The position numbers and the translations under genes are program-made. A DNA stretch of 64,000 nt, from positions 1,488,001 through 1,552,000 of the forward strand of contig NC_016460.1 in the NCBI RefSeq assembly GCF_000226115.1. The letters run 5' to 3'. Positions 57,361 through 64,000 of this stretch are shown here, in pieces (the first letter of the stretch is position 1; each line of letters starts with the position of its first letter). Source of the DNA: Thermothielavioides terrestris NRRL 8126. Taxonomy: Eukaryota > Ascomycota > Sordariomycetes > Sordariales > Chaetomiaceae. A model generated the notes under the pieces. It was given only the letters and a program-made list of their open reading frames with translations. It was not told the DNA's origin and did no database searches.

Positions 57361-58890
57361 CTACCTCATGACTTGTCCCTCCTCGACGCCGCCGTCGTCG
57401 TCGCTATCCCCAATCTCCTCCAGCCCCTCCGTTATCCTCTGCCACCGCTGCGCAAACTCCCGCACGCCGTCCTCCCCGCGCAGGCTCGCGTCGACCACAT
57501 CTTTGGGCAGCTTGTGTGCCGAGTACTGCGACGCCATGAAGTTCGTTGCCGCCGGGTCGTCCCGCAACACCAGCCTCACCTCGGGTTCCCACTCGTCATC
57601 ATCCGTCTCCTCCTCGTCCTCGTCCTCATCTTCCTCCTCCTCATCCTCTCTTGGTCTTTCTCCGGGCCCATGCGCAGCGCCATTCTCCCGACCTCGGACC
57701 CTCGGAGAAGAAGAAGAAGCAGCAACCTCCCGCGCCATCCGCAAGAGCTCCTCCCACCCGAAAAGCAGCGCATCCGTCCTCGGCGCCCACGGATTCACGT
57801 CGATCAGCCGCGCCCGGCCCAGCCTCATCCTGCTCCTCCCCCTCCTCCTCCCTTCCAAGTGCTCATCATCATCACCACTATCAGCATCCTCATCGCCATC
57901 ATCATGATCATCCTCCTCATCACTATCATAACTGCCCGGCTCGGCCTCGGGGATGTACACGTCAAACACGAAGTTGTCGTCGGGGAAGGTGCGCTGCATC
58001 CCGCCGGGGCGGCCGCCGGCGGCGCGGAACAGCTCCCGCGCGCGCGCGACGATCTGCCGGCGCAGCGCGGGCAGGAAGGCGTAGTGCGTGGTGTGGTCGC
58101 GCTGCGAGATGGCGAGGAGCGTGCGCGCGGCGACGAAGCACCGGAATTCGAGGCTCGGCAGCGGGGAGAAGAAGGCGCGCAGGACGAGGACGGGGCGGAA
58201 CGCGGCGGCTTCTTCTTTTTCTTCTGCTTCTTCTTCTTCTTCTTTGGTGGTGGTGGTGGTGGTGGTGGTGGTGGTGGTGTCGTCGAAGGCGTGGTCCAGG
58301 TCGTGGGTGATGAAGTTGGAGGACTTGAGGAGCAGGTAGACGTCGTTGGCGGTCGTGCACTTCATGGTGTTGGGGTGGCGCGAGATGAAGGTGGCGTCTT
58401 TTGGGGAGGACCAGTTGAGCTTGGGCGCGGCGGCGCCGCCGAGGGCGGCGATGGCCTTGTTGATTTCGGCGTGGAGGGAGGGGAAGAGGCGGTTCGGGGG
58501 CTGGCGGTGCGGCGGGAGCGGCCCCTCGTCTTCGGCATCGGTGGCGGCGTCCGAGTCTGAGTCGAAGTCGGAGTCGGAGGCGGTCCCGTTGTCGCCCTCG
58601 TCGTCGGCCAGTATGATGCCGTCGGCGCGGAGGTAGTCGACGAACTCCGGGGTGAGTGGGATGATGATGGAGCGGATGCAGGAGGTGCGGTATCTGGGCG
58701 CGTTAATCTAGGGGGCTCTGGCTGAGGGGAGGGTGGTCTGTTGGTTGATCTGAACGCACTTGGGGAACCAGTAGTCGTAGGAGCAGTGCAGGATGTGGTC
58801 TCGCGTGACCGGGGGGAACCGCAGCTCGCTCTCTGTCGCGGCCTCTGCCGCTTCGAGCGCCTGGGGCGCCATGATTTCTATCCCAGGCAT
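57361..58890 (-). CDS. cdc123: Cdc123, eIF2 assembly chaperone
   Basis: ATP-grasp-fold protein that helps join the eIF2 alpha, beta and gamma subunits, so it controls translation initiation. Model: complement(join(57361..58693,58760..58890)), 487 aa, longer than yeast Cdc123 (360 aa). Family landmarks: ILHCSYDYWFPK then IIIPLTPEFVDYL, the PKLNWSSPKDATFI motif, NDVYLLLKSSNFITHDLD, and the end-domain DVNPWAPRTDALLFGWEELL. Two insertions explain the length: an acidic loop after the N-terminal block (about 65-95), and a Thr-run plus Glu-rich stretch encoded by a GGT-type microsatellite (58245-58279). The C-terminal region is acidic. A second Met six residues in is an alternative start. It is divergent from CWC21. 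Confidence 0.94.
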
Positions 58891-59271
58891 GGTTGAGGCA
58901 CCTTGGCTGCGGCACCAAGAGCGTCAAAAAAACACTGGGAGATGCCGTCCTCTGGTTCATGAAGTGATCGACGTCGCTGCCCGAGGGGCAAAAAGGCAGG
59001 CATGGTGGGGTTCACAGGGACTGCTAGCTTCTGCCCCGCACTTTTTCTGCCGCTGTCAGCAGGCCTTCAGGGTCCAGTACCCAGCGATTGCCTCACCGCT
59101 TTCTATGGACCGTATTCCGCCCATGCGTTTACTGCATGTTTGCCCCACTGGCCATCAAGAGGTAACACAGCTACCCGATTCAACCCATAACTCTTCCAGC
59201 CGTTTACCAAGTCCCGCCTTCGATACCGAAACCAGAAAGGAAGAAGGAGGAGGAACACAAAGAAAAGAAAA
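58891..59271. promoter_or_regulatory. Shared promoter region, CDC123 / CWC21
   Basis: 381 bases between divergent start codons. The CWC21 side ends in an A/G-rich leader (AGGAAGAAGGAGGAGG). No TATA box is obvious. Confidence 0.5.
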
Positions 59272-59940
59272 ATGTCAGACAACGTCGGCCTCCCGACACC
59301 GCGAGGGTCGGGGACGTCGGGCTACGTGCAGCGCAACCTGGCGCACCAGAAGCCGCGCGACATGGCGGCCCCCTACCTGCCACGCGACGCCGACAGTCTG
59401 CGGCACCGCCAGCGCCAGCCGGACAAGGGCCTGCTCGAGCACGACCGCAAGCGCGAGGTCGAGGTCCGCGTGTTCGAGCTGCGGGACAAGCTGGAGGAGG
59501 AGGGGTGTGTACTCCCACTACTTCCCGTCGAACACGCTCACCGTTTTCTGTTTCTTGCTGCGTGTGCTGAAGGCTGACTGGGGATTATGTTGATGTAATC
59601 CAGGGTCCCAGAAGACGAGATCGAGTCGCGGTGTGACGAGCTCCGCAAGAAGCTCTTGGCTGACATGGAGAAGAGCCAGGACGGGGAGAGGCGGAGAGGC
59701 GGCGGTGGTGGGGTGGGCCCCGCGCCGCGGAGGAGCTTCAAAATGCACCAGGTGCATGAGCTGGCGGACGCGAAGATCAAGGAGAGCGAGCGGCTTAGGC
59801 AGGCGCTCAAGATCAGCAAGGACTACGAGGAGGGGAGCCACTGGCGGAGGCAGGAGGAGAGGCTCAAGAAGGCGCTCGAGCGGGAGACGGACGGGGGGAA
59901 GGATGGGGCTGTCAACAACAAGCAGGACGGAGAAAGGTAG
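59272..59940 (+). CDS. cwc21: Cwc21-type pre-mRNA splicing factor
   Basis: Spliceosome component related to human SRm300; it binds the catalytically active complex beside Prp8 and Snu114. Model: join(59272..59504,59604..59940), 189 aa. The strongly conserved start MSDNVGLPTPRGSGTSGYVQ is followed by RQRQPDKGLLEHDRKREVEV and the cwf21 helix block FELRDKLEEEGVPEDEIESR, which spans the exon join (phase 2; donor GG|GTGTGT, acceptor ATCCAG). The rest is charged helix, with KMHQVHELADAKIKESERLRQAL and a Glu/Lys/Arg-rich end. Fungal members of this size end in such a charged tail. Start fixed by the conserved N-terminus. Confidence 0.94.
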
Positions 59941-62900
59941 TGAAGTCATGGGGGACTGGGTAGGAATGGGCGTTACTTGGGCGGGGGGAGCTTTGTGTAT
60001 CGGGCTTAGGCGTTGGGGTGTTCTTGGGTTGCATCTGGGAATAGGCCTTGGTTCTCTCTGCTGTCTGCGGCATCGCGAGAAGATGGTCGGCGCCCCAAGG
60101 TGGCATTCCTGAACATGAAGGATATTGACAAGATCTTTTGTCTTGGATCATCCACCGACCTCAAAGCCGCAGTTTCTAAGTTCTGTGTAAGCCGTGACTG
60201 GCGGCCGGCTTCCGGTGCATTTTACAAACTGCACGCTGCGAGCGACCGACCACTACCTTCGCTCGACTCGGTGTTCTAGAATGACACCAGAAGATTCCGT
60301 TGACGAATGCTGCAGGGGTGTTCCAATGTGGGCGACAGGGGCCAGTCAGCCCGTACGTAAGGTTGTCTGGTACGGGATACCTAACTAACGGGCAAGTCCA
60401 ACATCGGAAAAGGGGCACAGAAGAGAGAAAAGCACGCCACGCCACGCCACGCCGCACACGGACAGGTCATCTCTGCACGTAATCGTCCGATTCTATCCGT
60501 CCCCCCGTATTCTCGGCGTCCCAAACAAAGATGTTCGAAACCTGGATCGTTAGGTCTGTATGTTACGCTGGTATAGTGATACAGTAATCCGTATTGTATG
60601 TACACGTATGTACGGAAGCATAGTTACCATACATACAGAGAAAATTACCGCAGGAGAACGTTCGTAACCCTCCCTTTTCCGTGTCCTTGCACTGCGCGGA
60701 TTGACGCAGGCGGCCACCACACGTTAGCAGGTGCATAGGGATATCGTGTCTGCAAGCATGGTTTGCCCCGCGCCACTCGTACCGCAAGCAAGCAAGCAGG
60801 CGACCTCTCCTGTGCAACTGCACTGTAGGTCTGAGCGGCTGGCTGGGCAACGCACGAGGGGCCGTGGACACCACGTTGCATCTCTCGAGTCCGAGACCAA
60901 GGTTTCACAAGCGCATCTAACGTTACCCAGCCCATCTACGGATTAGTTCTGTACACTGCACGTACAGTGCAAGCAAACAGTACAATACAGTGTTGTCTGT
61001 ACTTCACCGAACGGACAAAAGCCGACAAGCCGAAGCGGGCTGCGGCCGACCTGCGGCCAGCACGCGGAGGCGTGCACTAAGCCATGCAAGCAGAGCAGGG
61101 CAGTGACGGATTTGAGAAATGAATTTGAGATAACTCGCTCCGCTGTCCTCGCGTGGATCAAATCTGGGGTAGCCGTGCTTCCCGTGCTGTAGGTTACATC
61201 GAGGATAAAATGCGGATGAGACCGGATCCGACCGCGAGTCGGGCCGGACGAGCGGTTGAGGGGAAAGATCGGCCAAGGGAGCAGCAGTGCGGCGGGAAAA
61301 AGGGGGAAAAGGCGGGGGAAGGGGATAGGAAATCGAAGGGGAAGAGAGAAAGCCAGCTCAGAGGAAGGAGCTATCCTGTTATAATACGTAAGGTATCCAA
61401 GAGGTTTTCAGAATTAGACTCCCCTGTCGTCCCGTAGTGTAGAACAACTTGGCAGGAAGCAGCAAGAGGCGAACGAACGCATTCGGCGGCAGTCTTCCGA
61501 CTTCCCCAGATTTCATTTCCAGATCTCCAGGAAACCACGCATAACAATCCGGGGCAAAAAACGTGGCCCCAGACACGCTGAAACTAGTGTAAATCCACAT
61601 GTCCGCCAACATCACTCGGGGTACCGTGCACCTCGGCTCGGTGATCCATCGCTCGCATTAGCTCATCCGACGCTATCACCTAGGTAGGCAGGTAGAGTTA
61701 CTCGTACTACTCCGTACTGCAGTGCGACTACACTACACCATCAAGATCCCATGTGGAGAGTTCCACGCCATCCACGCCTCCCCTCCGGCCTTCCCTCCAG
61801 CGGACCCCATCCACGCACAATCCATGCGTCTCCATCTCATCCCATTCACTCATCAATCACCTTAGACACTAGCAGGCGCATCCACATCGTCAGCAGGGCA
61901 CGTAGGTAGGTGCGGTAGGCAAGTAAACGTGGACATCGACGTAGAGCCAGAGCCAGAACCAGAACCAGAGCTAGGTTGATCCCCATTTCCTAGCAACCCG
62001 AGCAAGCACTTTGGAACAGAAAAAAAGGGGAAAAAAGGGAAAAAAAGGAAAAACAAAACCGCCAGCCAGCCGCCCTCTCCTCCAATGCCGCCGCCTATGT
62101 CAAACCATGAGAGAAAAACAGGAAGAAAAAGAGAACAATGGAAACAAAAAGGACCGCACCGCCGATGCTCCCGTCGCCGACAGCCCTCGTAAGCCCGCCA
62201 TGCAACCAACCCCGAATCCTTGAGAACACGTTCAGAGCTTCATCCCAGATGCAACAACACGATGGCACGAAGGTTACATCCAGGCCCATCCACTCCAGCA
62301 GCGGCCTGTCCAGTCCGGTCCGGCTCTGTCCATCTCATCCCCGTCCTTGTCCCATCCGCATCACCAAGTGCACCGTGCCGAGTTGCCCCACTGATGTGCA
62401 AAAACCGCCGAGTGCTCGCAGTCGGGGCCGAACCTTGGCAGCGGGGCTTGGCGTTTCGGCGACTCGGGTCCGACCGACTCTCGGGGTCGCGAGTGTTGGC
62501 CGGCGTCGCAATTCAATTTCCATCACATCAAATTCCGGGCAGAGGATGCTCCATCCCTCCCATGGAGCAGGTGGGTTGATCAACAGCAGGCCCCCCAAGA
62601 GGGCAGCTCCCAATGGCCCGATAGCTTGTGTAGGTAAGCAAGACCCGGTCACCGCAACGACATTGATCCCGCCAGGCTCACACCCGCATACCAGTCAGTT
62701 AGCCCCGCACAGTCGAAGATGCCGATCGACGAAGCAAACACCTGTGTCCGCATCCACCACAAACGTTTGCACGCGCGATTTCGTCTAGGGCCCGAGGATA
62801 CGTGCCCGCTCGTAATGCTGAGCACCGACTGCACAGCACCTATCACCGATTGCCGCTCACAGGAATCCAGACTCGGCCAGGACTCTGGAAAAAACAGTCA

Positions 62901-62998
62901 CGTTAACTCGCCGTTCACGAGGCATTGCGAAAGACGGAAAGGGAAAAAAAGAAAGGGAAGAGAGAGAAAAAAGAAAAAGAGGATCGATGAGAGACGAA
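59941..62998. other. 3 kb gene-free convergent region
   Basis: Between CWC21 (+) and the RasGEF stop (-). It carries many short direct and inverted elements: (CACGC)n near 60433-60452, TGTACGGAA at 60609-60617, GTACAGTGCAAGCAAACAGTACAATACAG-like inverted pieces near 60962-60990 (not written in full), ACTACTCCGTACT at 61706-61718, and CCAGAGCCAGAACCAGAACC near 61949-61968. No protein or RNA gene is recognised. The right end is an A/G-rich tract (about 62935-62985) next to the RasGEF stop. Confidence 0.5.
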
Positions 62999-64000
62999 TT
63001 AGAAACCGCCCAGTGATACGGACCTCACGATCTTCTCGTCTTCCCGCTCCCGCGGCTCGATCTGCAAGCTCTTGTCGTACATCTCGTGCACGTCGCCCGC
63101 GGCTTGCATGTTGCTGAGGATGTAATCCTGCAGCTCCGGCACGGGCTGCAGCGAGTAGACCACGTTCTGGTACTGCTGGATGTCGCGGATCACCTCCGCC
63201 GTCTTGGCCCGCTTGGCAAAGTTGATGAGGTTGGTCTTCTTGATGACGGACGGAATGCCGTCCTCGATGAAGGTGAGGTCTGTCAGGTACACGCCTGTCG
63301 AACGCCCACAGCGTCAGCACCTCCGGGGAACAACTCCGGGCGGGCGCATGAGGTGGGGGGCTTACCGAAGAAAGGAATGCACGGCGGGTTCGCGGCGTGC
63401 AGGGTCTCCCTGTACTCGCCAAAGTTCTTGGTGCTCGCCATAAGCTTGCGCATGGTTTCCAGCGTGGCCTGGATGCGCTGCGGGACCTGATCCCACGTCC
63501 GCTTGAGGCGGGCGATGGGGGCGGTGCCCAACGCCGAGATGATCGAGGTCAGCGTGGAGAAGTTGTTGAGCATCCGGCATTTCTGTTTCTCAAGTCAGCC
63601 GAACCGTCGTCGAGAAATCAACCAAGCAAGGAGAACAAGTGCAGGCCTACATCAGCCACTGCCACAAAGTGCTTGATGACGACGACACGCTTCCGGACGT
63701 CGGTCTGTGACAGGATCATCTCGGCCACCCAGTTGGTCATCTGGTTGGAGTGAAGAATGAGCGCCTTGACATTGGGTGCCGGCTCCGGTTCTCCTTCCGC
63801 GACCTTCTTCTGCCACGTCTTGTTGAGGCATTCTGTCGCCTTGATCTTGCTGTACAGCCGCGACTCGATGATGGTGAGCTGCCGTGCAAACTCGGTCACG
63901 TCGATGTCGAGGAACTTGAGCTTCTTCATGTTCTTGGGCATGATGGGCGGCGGTGCGTTGTGATTGACGGTCTGGATCATGCGCCGGCCCCCGTCGCCCT
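62999..64000 (-). CDS. Cdc25-type Ras guanine nucleotide exchange factor, 3' part
   Basis: Partial gene that continues past the right edge. Visible exons: complement(join(62999..63294,63366..63582,63651..>64000)), about 288 residues. They encode the C-terminal part of a RasGEF catalytic domain: KFLDIDVTEFARQLTIIESRLY, then KALILHSNQMTNWVAEMIL, HFVAVADKCRMLNNFSTLTSIISAL, FGEYRETLHAANPPCIPFFG and VYLTDLTFIEDGIPS, in the order and spacing of Cdc25/Sos proteins. It exchanges GDP for GTP on Ras, upstream of adenylate cyclase and MAPK signalling. After the domain the protein ends with YDKSLQIEPREREDEKIVRSVSLGGF. Splice joins are phase 0 (GAT|GTAGGC) and phase 1 (TTCG|GTAAGC). The SH3 and RasGEF-N parts, if present, lie outside the window. 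Confidence 0.93.

Noticed and set aside
1..64000. CRISPR array, prophage, integron or operon-type system
   Set aside because: The DNA is eukaryotic, with introns in most genes; no regularly spaced repeats or prokaryotic genes are present.

Overview
The window reads as nuclear DNA of a filamentous ascomycete, most likely a Sordariomycete of the Sordariales/Chaetomiaceae type. The grounds are GC-rich coding sequence, many short introns of about 50-150 nt with GTANGT-type donors and CTAAC/CTGAC-type branch sites, Pezizomycotina-specific families (DUF3716, DUF1770/Atg43, Mic10, a fungal-type G-alpha ending in a Cys-Gly-Leu-Ile motif) and closest resemblance, from memory, to Neurospora-type proteins. 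There is no operon structure, prokaryotic signal, CRISPR array or intact transposon. All exon maps were built by hand from splice signals, reading frame and family expectation; in every multi-exon model the summed exon length is a multiple of three.

Layout: 0.4-3.7 kb holds adenosine kinase and ribosomal protein uL2 (both -). 5.6-7.8 kb is a WHIM-domain chromatin-type protein (+). 8.2-11.1 kb is a divergent pair, an Atg43/DUF1770 protein (-) and translation termination factor eRF1 (+). 12.1-15.7 kb holds prephenate dehydratase and an Htd2-like hotdog dehydratase (both +). 16.4-20.5 kb is a large PH-like plus leucine-rich-repeat protein (-). 24.1-26.9 kb is the Ste11/NRC-1 MAPKKK (+). 28.6-30.1 kb is a low-complexity protein (-) and 31.0 kb an intron-containing tRNA-Gln(CTG) (-). 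31.9-35.4 kb is a divergent pair, Sas10/Utp3 (-) and 3-ketodihydrosphingosine reductase (+). 36.3-37.7 kb is a DUF3716 protein (+). 40.0-41.3 kb is the Gi-like G-alpha GNA-1 (-). 45.1-47.8 kb is a divergent pair, a Zn-cluster-less regulator-like protein (-) and a short-chain dehydrogenase (+). 48.6-49.6 kb is a Smr-domain protein with a CaaX-like end (+). 50.3-51.2 kb is a putative single-pass membrane protein (+). 51.6-57.2 kb holds Mic10 (-) and Urb2/Npa2 (+). 57.4-59.9 kb is a divergent pair, Cdc123 (-) and Cwc21 (+). 63.0-64.0 kb is the 3' end of a Cdc25-type RasGEF gene (-) that runs off the window.

Functionally this is mostly a housekeeping region, strong in translation and ribosome production (uL2, eRF1, Cdc123, Sas10, Urb2, tRNA-Gln), with three upstream signalling genes (NRC-1, GNA-1, RasGEF) on the same 40 kb. 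Two of these sit beside the largest gene-free stretches (3.6 and 3.8 kb), which probably hold long regulatory regions or leaders. I found no convincing new multi-gene system. The best leads are a prenylation-type C-terminus on the Smr protein, a prephenate dehydratase whose Phe-binding motif lacks its arginine, a dispersed palindrome-like 14-mer in intergenic DNA, three very long poly(A) tracts, and short stop-free introns that automated gene callers would read through.
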